Assembly: GCF_000304475.1 (NCBI RefSeq)
Contig: NC_018951.1
Span: forward strand, 62,001 to 126,000
Source: Kazachstania africana CBS 2517
Lineage: Eukaryota > Ascomycota > Saccharomycetes > Saccharomycetales > Saccharomycetaceae
Reading direction: 5' to 3'
Length of the DNA stretch: 64,000 nt
Shown: positions 1 through 9,328 of the stretch, in pieces
Layout of the letters: every line of letters starts with the position of its first letter
How positions within the stretch are numbered: the stretch's first letter is position 1
The notes under the pieces: model-generated
The model's database searches: none
What the model was told of the DNA's origin: nothing
Seen by the model: the letters and a program-made list of their open reading frames with translations, nothing else
Made by a program: the position numbers and the translations under genes

Positions 1-156
1 TAGCAACACATGTGTTAATAATCAATTCAAAAGAGCTTTGAGCTTTGGAAAATGATATAATATTTTGTAGTTTCCTCGTGAGAATTCAAAGTAATAGGAG
101 TTAAGAAAGATTTATAGAGTGTAGCACATCTGTACATAAACTATATGTTAATATTT

Positions 157-1779
157 CTATGAGTTTTCTACTAATTGGGTAACTTCTTTTGATAAAGCTT
201 CTACTTCAGCCTTAGTTTTTGCTTCAGCATAAATTCTGACAGCATCTTCAGTACCACTAGCTCTAACGAAAGATCTACCGGAATCGTATTTTGAGACAGC
301 GGCGTCAATCTTTTCTTGAAGACCTGATGGAGAGGTCAGTTTACGCTCCATGTCGGTAGTCTTGAAGACAAATCTATTGAGGACGGTACATTTTGTTAAT
401 AAATTTGGTAAATCTTGATATTCAGTATCCCAATCGCTTGGAGACAATTGTAAGATCGACAGAGTGGCAATTACGGCTAATAAATCTGCCATTGAATCAC
501 CAACTGTTTGGTTGATTAATTTACTGAAGTAGAATAATGATAATCTAGCTTTGTGAATTTTTTCACTCGAAGAGCCATTGTCGATTGCCTTTTGTAAGAC
601 TTCATAGAATTTGTTAGAGAAAAGTACTGTACCATGACCGTTAGCTTCAAAATAGATGCCGATATCGAATTTGGATTCTGCGATATGATGAAGATGTTTG
701 ACACCAGTCTTTGTGCATTCGACGGGCACTTTTAAGGATTTAGTAATGTATTTGGTAGATGAACCATTTGCGTAAGCTGTTTGTACGACACCTAGATTGA
801 TATCGTTTAACAATTCGGATTCCCTTAGCATGGAAATTAGACATTTAGTTAAGATAGTGGAAATTTTGTCACCATCCAATAAATGGAATTTCTTATTGTT
901 ATCGACGTAATAGAAGACGATTCTGTCAGCATCACCATCGAATGAAGCGTACAAATCCGATGGATTTGGGTTGACTATACCATTTGGTAACTTCTGGTTA
1001 GTTTTTACGAAATCAGCGCCACAATCGACATTTAACATCTGTGGAACGTTATGTTTGTCGTTAATAATTGTTGTTAAAGTTGCTAATTGTGGTAAATATG
1101 GTAAAAATTTACTAAATTGTACGCTACCGACACCATTTGCCCCATCAACAATCAAATTATTGAAAGTGAGATTGAGATCTGGGTACAAAGAGAATAAATT
1201 ATTCCAACTTGTGGAGAAGAATTTGTAATAATCGACTTCTGTGACAACATCATTTTGGAGCATTGTTAAATAATGTAATTGAGGAGTAGTGATTAAAGTA
1301 TGGTTGATTACAATGGTATCAAACACCGGAGCGGCAGCTTGGAGACATTCCATTAAGTATGGAGAAGACTCACGAGAGTCATGGCCCACAATGAGACGAG
1401 GAGTTGTGGTTTCATCGATATTGAGCTTTGCAATGACCTGTGAGAGATGCATGACAAAAGCGGTGAAGTTACCATGCGAAGCGATATTGGCCAGATCTGT
1501 GGCAATTTGCTCCCATGATTCGATTAACATGGCACCACTTGGTTCTACGATCTTGACACCGTTATCCTGAGGAGGATTGTGGGAAGCCGTGATCATTACA
1601 CCGATGTATTTGCCTTGTAAGACCAATGATCTTAGGATGGCGACGATACCTGTGGTGAACATGACCGTATCGAGAGTGGAAGCATTAGCACGAAAACCGG
1701 CAGTACCGTAGGTGTAAGAATGGTTTCTAGTGGTGCAATACTTGATGAAAGCAGGTTCCAATTGAGTGATGTCGAACAT
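157..1779 (-). CDS. PCM1: Phosphoacetylglucosamine mutase
   Basis: Interconverts N-acetylglucosamine-6-phosphate and -1-phosphate in the cytosol on the route to UDP-GlcNAc (chitin, N-glycans, GPI anchors). The 540-residue product shows the alpha-D-phosphohexomutase hallmarks: active-site loop TASHNPPQDNG with the phosphoserine near residue 66, Mg-binding DGDADR at 281-286, and phosphate-binding loop RASGTED near 506-512. S. cerevisiae Pcm1/Agm1 is about 557 residues, so this looks full length. The reading frame is open further upstream to about 1875, but only through a GTG and AT-repeat codons; the first ATG (1777-1779) gives the conserved N-terminus. It is divergent from SOM1, as in S. cerevisiae. 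Identification is firm. Confidence 0.95.
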   Translation of the reverse strand: MFDITQLEPAFIKYCTTRNHSYTYGTAGFRANASTLDTVMFTTGIVAILRSLVLQGKYIGVMITASHNPPQDNGVKIVEPSGAMLIESWEQIATDLANIASHGNFTAFVMHLSQVIAKLNIDETTTPRLIVGHDSRESSPYLMECLQAAAPVFDTIVINHTLITTPQLHYLTMLQNDVVTEVDYYKFFSTSWNNLFSLYPDLNLTFNNLIVDGANGVGSVQFSKFLPYLPQLATLTTIINDKHNVPQMLNVDCGADFVKTNQKLPNGIVNPNPSDLYASFDGDADRIVFYYVDNNKKFHLLDGDKISTILTKCLISMLRESELLNDINLGVVQTAYANGSSTKYITKSLKVPVECTKTGVKHLHHIAESKFDIGIYFEANGHGTVLFSNKFYEVLQKAIDNGSSSEKIHKARLSLFYFSKLINQTVGDSMADLLAVIATLSILQLSPSDWDTEYQDLPNLLTKCTVLNRFVFKTTDMERKLTSPSGLQEKIDAAVSKYDSGRSFVRASGTEDAVRIYAEAKTKAEVEALSKEVTQLVENS

Positions 1780-1896
1780 TTCTTTTCCTCTTTGTAGATT
1801 TATGTAATGGTATAAATTTTTCAAATTGAAATTTTCCAGGAGTTGATATATATATGAATATATATATATGGACACATGAAAGAATAGAGAGTGAAG

Positions 1897-2112
1897 ATGG
1901 CGCCAATGATTCGAGTAATGGATGGCGATGCTGCTGAAAGGGAAGTGAAGGGTGCAGAAGGGTGTCAGTTATATTCGTTAGTGCAATATAATTGTGAGTA
2001 CCGCGTTGGTGGGACGTTGGAGTGCTTCCCCTTCAAGAGAATGTTTCTTGAGTGTCTGGACAAGAGTGGGAAGCTGAAGAGAGTGGAGACCAGGAGTGGT
2101 TCATGTAAATAG
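1897..2112 (+). CDS. SOM1: Som1, mitochondrial inner-membrane peptidase complex component
   Basis: Small 71-residue protein recognised as Som1, a factor of the inner-membrane peptidase (Imp1/Imp2) that matures some intermembrane-space proteins. Residues C23, C33, C43 and C53 form a twin CX9C arrangement typical of small Mia40-imported proteins. The core around LVQYNCEY and CFPFKRMF matches my memory of yeast Som1 (LVQWECQF, CSPFKRLF). Its position between PCM1 and PRB1, with the same orientations as YEL058W / YEL059C-A / YEL060C, is strong independent support. The first ATG is at 1897; the upstream GTG at 1891 is not used. The N-terminal 20 residues are poorly conserved. Confidence 0.85.
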   Translation: MAPMIRVMDGDAAEREVKGAEGCQLYSLVQYNCEYRVGGTLECFPFKRMFLECLDKSGKLKRVETRSGSCK

Positions 2113-2202
2113 TTGTAAATAGTGGGACTAGGTATAGAACCTTATATAATGAATATTCTGAAGCTGTATAAGAGAATGAATTTACGTTCTATGGATGTGA
2201 AC

Positions 2203-2714
2203 CACGTGATGTAGAGGTACCAACTGCCAAACCAATCCTGATGGCCAATGCCACATGTAATGCCACTGGAAATGCCACAATGAGACGACCCCTCTCCGTG
2301 GAAGTTAAAACGGAACAAAGATCAGTTCAGCGGCTATCCCCTCCCCCCACTGGTGTGGAGAAAAGCACCACCCCACTGGGCCAAAATTGGCCACGCCAGT
2401 AACTTCACGGTGACTACCGCTCGTGGAAAATAAAACTGGTATTACCCTGAGAGAAACTGCGTGTGTTTACCCAGCCACTTGCGCGTATTGTTAGGCAATT
2501 TGGCGGCTCAGCGGCTAATAGGCGGTATTGGATTACACGGTCATAAACCCAGTCCCCGCACTATACAACCACTGTTACCCCAACATCCATTCACTTTAAC
2601 AATAGGGGAAACCCCAACACACCTTTTTTTTTTCCTTATCTCAGCGATAGCGCGGTTAAATCGAGTTTTTCCCGTCCATTCTTTCCCCCCCTCTTCAAGA
2701 AAATCGTATATAAA
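2203..2714 (+). promoter_or_regulatory. PRB1 upstream region: E-box, STRE-like sites, TATA box
   Basis: The 668-base spacer before PRB1 has no convincing gene. It holds a CACGTG box (2203-2208, Cbf1/Pho4 class). Three CCCCT/AGGGG elements (2289-2293, 2338-2342, 2604-2608) match the Msn2/4 stress element. GGCGGCT/GCGGCTA words lie near 2500-2520, partly resembling URS1, and there is a TATATAAA box (2707-2714), 67 bases before the ATG. Stress elements would suit a vacuolar protease induced by starvation. Site calls rest on short matches and are inferential. Confidence 0.5.
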
Positions 2715-2780
2715 CCTCAGTGGAAATTCCTCTCACTTCTTCCCAATATAAGGTCTCCCATAAGATAGCATAAAACTATC

Positions 2781-4289
2781 ATGCAGCTGTTGATCCATCT
2801 ACTGTTGGTTTGTTCCACATTGGTCAACGCTTTAGTTATACCTTCTTTAAAAGACTCTATAGATAAATTTTCTGACGATATTCACGGTTTATTAGACTCC
2901 GCTAAATTCTCGTCGTTGGCACCAGTACACAATGCAGATGCAGAGAATATCATTCCTCATCGTTACATCATCGTCTTTAAAGATGGTGTATCAAAGGAAC
3001 AAATCCAGTTCCATAAAGAATTAATTACAACTTTACATTTGCAACAATCTTCCGCCTTTTCGAATGATTTTACGGAATATTTACAAACGGATATAAATGT
3101 TCCTGAATCAATGAGACAATCTTTGGGTGGTATTGTGTCAGATTTTGACATATCATCCTTGCTTTCTGGTTACATTGCATATCTAAGTGATGAATTATTG
3201 CATTTCATCAGATTAAATCCATTAATCGCATTCATAGAACATGATACCATGGTACACACTACAGATTTCAACACTCAAAATAATGCTCCATGGGGGTTGG
3301 CTCGTATTTCCCATCGCGAATCCTTAAATCTAGCCAACTTTAACAAGTATCTATACGATGATGATGCCGGTAAAAACGTCGACGCTTACGTTATCGATAC
3401 CGGTGTAGACGTCAATCATGTAGAATTCCACAGTAGGGCCCATTGGGGTAAGACTATCCCATTAAATGACCAAGACATCGACGGCAATGGTCATGGGACT
3501 CACGTGGCAGGTACCATTGGTTCCCAACATTATGGTGTTGCAAAATCCGTCAATATCATTGCAGTAAAAGTTCTTAGATCAAATGGTTCAGGTTCAATGT
3601 CTGATGTCGTTAAAGGTGTAGAATTCGCCGTTTCATCTCACCTTGAAAGAATGAAAAACGAAAAGAATTTGAAGGGTTCAGTGGCTAATATGTCCTTAGG
3701 TGGTGGTAAATCACCTGCTTTAGACTTGGCTGTAAATGCCGCTGTAAAAGCTGGTATCCATTTTGCTGTTGCCGCAGGTAACGAAAATCAAAACGCTTGT
3801 AATTCATCTCCAGCCTCTGCTGAACAAGCTGTCACAGTAGGTGCTTCTACCATTAGTGATGAAAGAGCTTACTTCTCAAACTGGGGTGAATGTGTAGATA
3901 TCTTTGCTCCGGGTCTAAATATCCTTTCCACATACATTGGCGCAAACGATGATGTCACTGCTACTTTAAGTGGTACCTCCATGGCTTCTCCACACGTTGC
4001 AGGTTTATTGGCTTACTACCTATCCTTACAGCCAGAAAAGAGTTCAGAATTCAGTACAAGAGCAATCTCCACTTCTCAATTGAAAAAGAAGCTCATCGAA
4101 TACGCTACTAAGGACGTCCTAGAAGACTTACCAGAGGGAACACCAAACGTTTTAATCTACAACGGTGGTGGACAAGATCTATCCGACTTCTGGAATCTAC
4201 AGAATTCAAAGATTCCTGGTTCAAATTACATCGGTTACAACTACTTTTCCAAATTGAAAACACTCTTCGATGACCTCAACTTCTACTAA
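2781..4289 (+). CDS. PRB1: Vacuolar proteinase B-like subtilase
   Basis: Subtilisin-family serine protease of the vacuole, responsible for bulk protein turnover and zymogen maturation. The 502-residue precursor begins with a signal peptide (about 1-18), then an inhibitor-I9 propeptide (about 60-155). The catalytic domain has Asp206 (VIDTGVD), His238 (GNGHGTHVAG), oxyanion Asn334 (AAGNENQ) and Ser400 (LSGTSMASPH). S. cerevisiae Prb1 is about 635 residues with a long charged propeptide that is absent here; the length is closer to the paralogue Ysp3 (about 478). Position between SOM1 and CIN8 makes it the PRB1-locus copy. The ATG follows the TATA box directly. Catalytic activity is expected because all key residues are present. 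Confidence 0.88.
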   Translation: MQLLIHLLLVCSTLVNALVIPSLKDSIDKFSDDIHGLLDSAKFSSLAPVHNADAENIIPHRYIIVFKDGVSKEQIQFHKELITTLHLQQSSAFSNDFTEYLQTDINVPESMRQSLGGIVSDFDISSLLSGYIAYLSDELLHFIRLNPLIAFIEHDTMVHTTDFNTQNNAPWGLARISHRESLNLANFNKYLYDDDAGKNVDAYVIDTGVDVNHVEFHSRAHWGKTIPLNDQDIDGNGHGTHVAGTIGSQHYGVAKSVNIIAVKVLRSNGSGSMSDVVKGVEFAVSSHLERMKNEKNLKGSVANMSLGGGKSPALDLAVNAAVKAGIHFAVAAGNENQNACNSSPASAEQAVTVGASTISDERAYFSNWGECVDIFAPGLNILSTYIGANDDVTATLSGTSMASPHVAGLLAYYLSLQPEKSSEFSTRAISTSQLKKKLIEYATKDVLEDLPEGTPNVLIYNGGGQDLSDFWNLQNSKIPGSNYIGYNYFSKLKTLFDDLNFY

Positions 4290-4395
4290 ATCCACCTCTC
4301 TCACGTTTTATATTCAAAAAAAATAGTTATATATAGAAAACCCCATTTAATTTAAAAAAAGGTACCGTAACTTCTCCCATTAAATTTCATTTGAA

Positions 4396-4401
4396 ACGCG
4401 T
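4396..4401 (+). promoter_or_regulatory. MCB-type cell-cycle element upstream of CIN8
   Basis: ACGCGT, the MBF (Mbp1/Swi6) core, lies 134 bases before the CIN8 ATG. Spindle kinesin genes are commonly transcribed in G1/S, so the position is sensible. A single hexamer can occur by chance. A 14-base direct repeat of the CACTGCAAGGAA type (about 4504-4528) also sits just before the start codon. Confidence 0.4.
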
Positions 4402-4534
4402 TAGTGACAGGTTTTCTCCGTGCGAAGTGATAATCCTTTATTTATTTTGCAAATAGCAGGAAAACAATCTATTAGAGATTTTGTAAACAAACATTAGAAG
4501 ATCACTGCAAGGAAGACACTGCAAGGAAACCACC

Positions 4535-7426
4535 ATGTCTGACCCCACTGTGAGTAGCGACAAACAACCGCAGGAAGAAGAACTCAATATAACAGTCGCT
4601 GTAAGATGTCGAGGAAGAAATCAGAGAGAAATTGACGCCAAAAGTTCAGTCGTAGTAACGGTTCCCGATATAATGGGGTCGAAAGAAGTAGCGATAAACA
4701 CGTCCGAGGATATTGGATTCACCGCTCAGATGAACTCGAAGACTTATACGGTCGATAAAGTTTTTGGTCCCAGCGCTACACAGTCATTAATATTCGATGA
4801 GATCGCTGAACCGTTATTCAGTGATTTTATCAAAGGTTACAATTGTACTATGCTAGTTTACGGTATGACGTCGACGGGGAAGACTTATACAATGACTGGG
4901 GATGAGAAACTTTATAATGAAGAGTTGAGCGATTCTGCTGGGATTATACCAAGGATACTTTTCAAATTGTTCGAAACGTTGGAAAAATTGAATGAAGATC
5001 ATATCGTTAAATGTTCGTTTGTCGAATTGTATAATGAAGAATTGAAAGATTTGTTACATGGTGACTGTAATAATGATAATGGGAATTTTAAGAAACTGAG
5101 GATTTTCGATTCATTAGGTAGAGACAGTAGATCAAATTCAAGAAATAATTCACCAAAGATGTCAAATAATAATACAACCTTTCTGAAGAAGAAATTAAGA
5201 AATGAAGCTCTTTTAAGATCAAGAAATATTGCGTCATCAAAGCGTTCCAGTATGCAGACGATACGAAATACTACAACAACAAAGGCGTCGGCAACAACGA
5301 CGACGACGACAATGTTTTCGTCCGGTAATAATGACAGTGCAAATAAATTTTCTCCTGCAGATAACGACAAATCAACTATTCAATCCGATCAAACAGCTGG
5401 TATATATATTCAAAATTTACAAGAATTCCACATAACAACGGCCAAGGAAGGTATAAAATTGCTTCAAAAAGGGTTGAAATACAGGCAAGTTGCAAGTACT
5501 AAGATGAACGATTTCTCTAGTAGATCCCATACGATTTTTACTATCACACTTTTCAAAGAAGTTAAAGGTGAAATATTTAGATTATCCAAAATGAATCTGG
5601 TCGATTTAGCTGGTTCTGAAAATATTAACAGATCAGGTGCCTTAAACCAACGTGCGAAAGAAGCCGGCTCTATAAATCAGAGTTTATTGACATTAGGTAG
5701 AGTCATAAATTCTCTAGCAGATAAAAACGTTCATGTACCCTTTAGAGAGTCGAAGTTGACAAGATTGTTACAGGATTCTCTCGGCGGGAATACAAAAACT
5801 GCTCTCATAGCAACAATATCTCCAGCAAAGGTCACTTTGGAAGAAACTTGCAGTACTTTAGAATATGCTTCAAAAGCGAAAAATATTAAGAATAAACCAC
5901 AATTGGGCTCATTTATAATGAAAGATATTCTTTTGAAAAATATCACCACAGAATTAACAAAAATAAAATCAGATTTATTATCCACAAAGAGTAAAGATGG
6001 TATCTACATGGATCAACAACATTATAAAGAATTGACTACAGATTTACAAAATTATAAGACAGAAATTCAAGAATGTAAAAGAACCATTGAATCACTAACG
6101 TCACAAAATGCTTTACTCTTAAAGGATAAAAGGACAATAAATGAAAATAATGAACTACAAAGAATCAAAATACAGACAATGAATGAGTCAATGAAAAAGT
6201 TATATGCAAAGATTGAAAGACAACAATCTATTGAAAATGAATTAGATGGTAAGATTCAAATATTTACGAAGACCAACTCGAAACTTACAAAAATTATTGA
6301 TGAAATGAAAAATCGTGAAGCTTTAGTAAACTCGAAATTTAAAACTCTCCTGGATCATTCGCTATCCTATGTTTCCAAAAAATTGAATTATCAGATTGAA
6401 AATTTTAAAGACCAAGGTATTAACCAAAATTTCACTGTAGATGAAAATTTACAATTAATTAAAAGTGAAATGACAAATCTTTTGTCAACGGCAAGAGACA
6501 ATTTCGAAAAATTTTATCAAGAGTGTATAACCAAATTTTTAAGCGATACCCCATTATTGTTCGATGAAATCAATGATAATGTACTTAATTTGAAGGCTTT
6601 AACAAGTAATTATTACAGCCAGATCGCGGAAAATCTATCTGATTTGAGCGAAGAGTATAACAATTTCAAACAGTTTATAACAGATGAATTTTACAATCAA
6701 GAAAAGGGTCATCAACATGAATTGTTAAACAAGTACATCAATAACACCCAAACTGTCATAGAAAGTTCTTCAAATGATGTGATGTCCACAATTCAAAATT
6801 TGCTCAATGAACACCTGAGAGCAAATAAGGAGTTAATCATCAATTCTTTAAGTAATGTAACTACTGAACTTATGTCTAATGAATTGGATAGATTGAAACC
6901 GAAATTATCTAAATGGGAAGAGTCTGCTGAATTGATTAATAGATCAGACGCCTTGAACAATGAATTCAATGATAATGTAGAATCATCAATGACCACAATG
7001 ACCGATAAAATTAAACAAACAAACGATTCAATAAACAATAACATCAAGAAAATAAATGAACACTTCAAGACAAATGACATAGCGCATTCTAATAACTTGA
7101 TGATTGATGATAATAATATTATAAAAAATAATTTCAAATCCATTGAAGAAAAGAACTCGAGACTTCATGAATTTGTTAAAGAAGGTTATCTAGTTACCAA
7201 TGAGTCAATGAAAAAATTGAATGAGTTAGATACTTCGATACGGACAGTTTTAAAAGATATTGATTATGAAAAGGATATTAAAGAAACTAATTCACCATTG
7301 AAGCCATCGCATAAACATGATTACAACCACACGATACCATTAGATAATGACAAAAAAAGAAGTTTCCTCAATAACGCGAATGATAATGAAATGCAAAATC
7401 AGTCAAAGATACCCAGGTTAGAATGA
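4535..7426 (+). CDS. CIN8: Kinesin-5 spindle motor
   Basis: Homotetrameric kinesin-5 that crosslinks and slides spindle microtubules. The 963-residue protein has an N-terminal motor with P-loop GMTSTGKT (110-117), switch I NDFSSRSH (325-332) and switch II LVDLAGSE (355-362). A neck and long coiled-coil stalk run to about 900, and a basic C-terminus (DKKRSF...PRL) is a likely nuclear import signal. Between about residues 193 and 287 the motor carries a large Ser/Asn/Thr-rich insertion, as in loop 8 of S. cerevisiae Cin8; this separates it from Kip1. S. cerevisiae Cin8 is about 1000 residues. It is convergent with NPR2, as at YEL061C/YEL062W. Confidence 0.93.
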   Translation: MSDPTVSSDKQPQEEELNITVAVRCRGRNQREIDAKSSVVVTVPDIMGSKEVAINTSEDIGFTAQMNSKTYTVDKVFGPSATQSLIFDEIAEPLFSDFIKGYNCTMLVYGMTSTGKTYTMTGDEKLYNEELSDSAGIIPRILFKLFETLEKLNEDHIVKCSFVELYNEELKDLLHGDCNNDNGNFKKLRIFDSLGRDSRSNSRNNSPKMSNNNTTFLKKKLRNEALLRSRNIASSKRSSMQTIRNTTTTKASATTTTTTMFSSGNNDSANKFSPADNDKSTIQSDQTAGIYIQNLQEFHITTAKEGIKLLQKGLKYRQVASTKMNDFSSRSHTIFTITLFKEVKGEIFRLSKMNLVDLAGSENINRSGALNQRAKEAGSINQSLLTLGRVINSLADKNVHVPFRESKLTRLLQDSLGGNTKTALIATISPAKVTLEETCSTLEYASKAKNIKNKPQLGSFIMKDILLKNITTELTKIKSDLLSTKSKDGIYMDQQHYKELTTDLQNYKTEIQECKRTIESLTSQNALLLKDKRTINENNELQRIKIQTMNESMKKLYAKIERQQSIENELDGKIQIFTKTNSKLTKIIDEMKNREALVNSKFKTLLDHSLSYVSKKLNYQIENFKDQGINQNFTVDENLQLIKSEMTNLLSTARDNFEKFYQECITKFLSDTPLLFDEINDNVLNLKALTSNYYSQIAENLSDLSEEYNNFKQFITDEFYNQEKGHQHELLNKYINNTQTVIESSSNDVMSTIQNLLNEHLRANKELIINSLSNVTTELMSNELDRLKPKLSKWEESAELINRSDALNNEFNDNVESSMTTMTDKIKQTNDSINNNIKKINEHFKTNDIAHSNNLMIDDNNIIKNNFKSIEEKNSRLHEFVKEGYLVTNESMKKLNELDTSIRTVLKDIDYEKDIKETNSPLKPSHKHDYNHTIPLDNDKKRSFLNNANDNEMQNQSKIPRLE

Positions 7427-7524
7427 GCTGATATAAAAAGAATATTAATAATAATCCTATATACTACATAACGTATAAATGTAATATTAAAAACAAAATT
7501 AATCTATTTTTAAGAAAGAGAACT

Positions 7525-9147
7525 TCATGAGTTTATTGTCATATATTCACCAATCTCACTTATTATTGATTCCACTTCATTTTTTGACTTGCCCAACTTG
7601 GAGCAAATTCTATCAAATGATTCATGTCTTTCTAAAGCATTAAACAATATATTTTTTTCACTTTCACCTAGGTTACGGCTATTACCTATTTTACTTTCCA
7701 GTTTTTTATCTCTATCAAACGTTACTTTTGATAATTTATTATAAATCGAGTTCAAAATTCTATCACCGACATCAAATTTGATATCCGACGTTGATAAGAC
7801 AATCTTATCATTCTGTCTATCAGATAATAATGGAGATTTAAACGTCTTATGCTCCATTATTGGATATTGATGAACTCGATATATTATCTTGTTTATAACA
7901 CCAAATTTTATAAACTTTCTCACGTCAATGTGGTTTTCCTTAATAGTAGAAAAGTTTTGTTTATACCATGCTTCAACGGTGCAACCATAATTTAACGATC
8001 TGTAAAGATCAAACAGAGTGCATTTGGAAGGTAAAACCTGGCCTTGGCGTGGGTTGTCTTGCTGACCTTCACTTGAAGAGAGTGTGCTCGTCGACTGATG
8101 ATGATGTGCAGTCTCAGAGACACGGGCATATGCACTTTTATGTGAGAAATACGACGAGAAAGAAGATCTACTTGATGAGAGTGCTTTTTGTGTCATATCT
8201 GAATTGTTGATCTCGTCATCTTGCTCACTTGCTAATGGTAAATCATTTATCTTTGATCCTGGTGGTAAAACGACATACGACTGACAATTAAATGCAATCA
8301 TCGGATCTCTCAGGAAATTGTTGATAAGGCTACTTGGAGCATATATATTTGAAAATTGGAATATGTCAGTTATTATAACGCAGTTGTAGTATATCAAATG
8401 TTTAATGCACTCTATTACAAGATTTGGATCACTATCACTTAGATGAGAAATGTTTGTAATGCTATTGACACCATCAATGAAAGGTAATATACTTAGCATA
8501 GTTGGATCCCAATTTAAATCGACGATCTTGTCCAGGTTAACAATTGAAAGTGGGACATCTTCAATTGATATTTGAACAGAAGTTGGCGGCTTCAATACAG
8601 GGAATATCTTAATGTTAATTTCGTTACCTTCATCTATGGGTATCAAACATTCAGAATAGTTATTCAAATCCTGATATAATCTCATCAATAAATCTTGAAT
8701 GGAAAATTTTGTATCGACAAAATCCACATCCTCACCATCTTTAAAAAAAGCAGACGTTCGCTGAGACTTTGATAGTATTTGACTTTGTTCCTCTAAAGTT
8801 TTGAACATTTTTCCCAGCCTTTCGATGGCAGGCTCGTAAGGTAAAGTTTGGCAATCATAGGAGAATATAAATACAAAATTGAAACTAAAAAAATTCCTAG
8901 CGTAGGACGATGAGCTCACATTGACAGGGTATGAAACCAGTCTGTAATTCTTGTACTCCAAAGTGAGCAGCCTATGACATAGCTGGGGTTTAGGAATAAC
9001 AAAATTTTTGATTGAATCAAAGTTGATGTTGTAAGCCTGTAAATTTTCAGGAGGAAACTGATAGCAGACTTTTGAACCCTCTGTAGGATGGAATATGGAG
9101 AAAAATATAGTATGGATGGGCTCAAACCCTTCGAATTGCGTATTCAT
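7525..9147 (-). CDS. NPR2: Npr2, SEACIT/GATOR1 subunit
   Basis: With Npr3 and Iml1 it forms the GTPase-activating complex that restrains TORC1 when amino acids are scarce, at the vacuole. The 540-residue protein opens with the family signature around IFFSIFHPTEGSKVCYQFPP. A longin-like N-terminal half follows, then a variable Ser/His/Gln-rich linker (about 330-370), and a helical C-terminal half ending in an EVESIISEIGEYM region. S. cerevisiae Npr2 is about 615 residues, the difference being mainly in the linker. It is convergent with CIN8; its ATG is the first in frame. Confidence 0.92.
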   Translation of the reverse strand: MNTQFEGFEPIHTIFFSIFHPTEGSKVCYQFPPENLQAYNINFDSIKNFVIPKPQLCHRLLTLEYKNYRLVSYPVNVSSSSYARNFFSFNFVFIFSYDCQTLPYEPAIERLGKMFKTLEEQSQILSKSQRTSAFFKDGEDVDFVDTKFSIQDLLMRLYQDLNNYSECLIPIDEGNEINIKIFPVLKPPTSVQISIEDVPLSIVNLDKIVDLNWDPTMLSILPFIDGVNSITNISHLSDSDPNLVIECIKHLIYYNCVIITDIFQFSNIYAPSSLINNFLRDPMIAFNCQSYVVLPPGSKINDLPLASEQDDEINNSDMTQKALSSSRSSFSSYFSHKSAYARVSETAHHHQSTSTLSSSEGQQDNPRQGQVLPSKCTLFDLYRSLNYGCTVEAWYKQNFSTIKENHIDVRKFIKFGVINKIIYRVHQYPIMEHKTFKSPLLSDRQNDKIVLSTSDIKFDVGDRILNSIYNKLSKVTFDRDKKLESKIGNSRNLGESEKNILFNALERHESFDRICSKLGKSKNEVESIISEIGEYMTINS

Positions 9148-9328
9148 ACCTCGCTTTCTTACCTAATTCTTGTTTGTTTTCGAAGGCCTTTAAAGTTCTT
9201 CAATTTTTAAATCATTTTGACTGTATAAAATTTATCAACACTTTTTACATCCGCTACACAGATATTTATGTTACAGACGTCTATATAGAGGGCTATCACT
9301 CGAAGAGTGGCATATGGAGGGTAGCAGC

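Noticed and set aside
2461..2751. 96-codon plus-strand ORF before PRB1
   Set aside because: Starts with a non-ATG codon, overlaps the PRB1 TATA box, and shows no domain.
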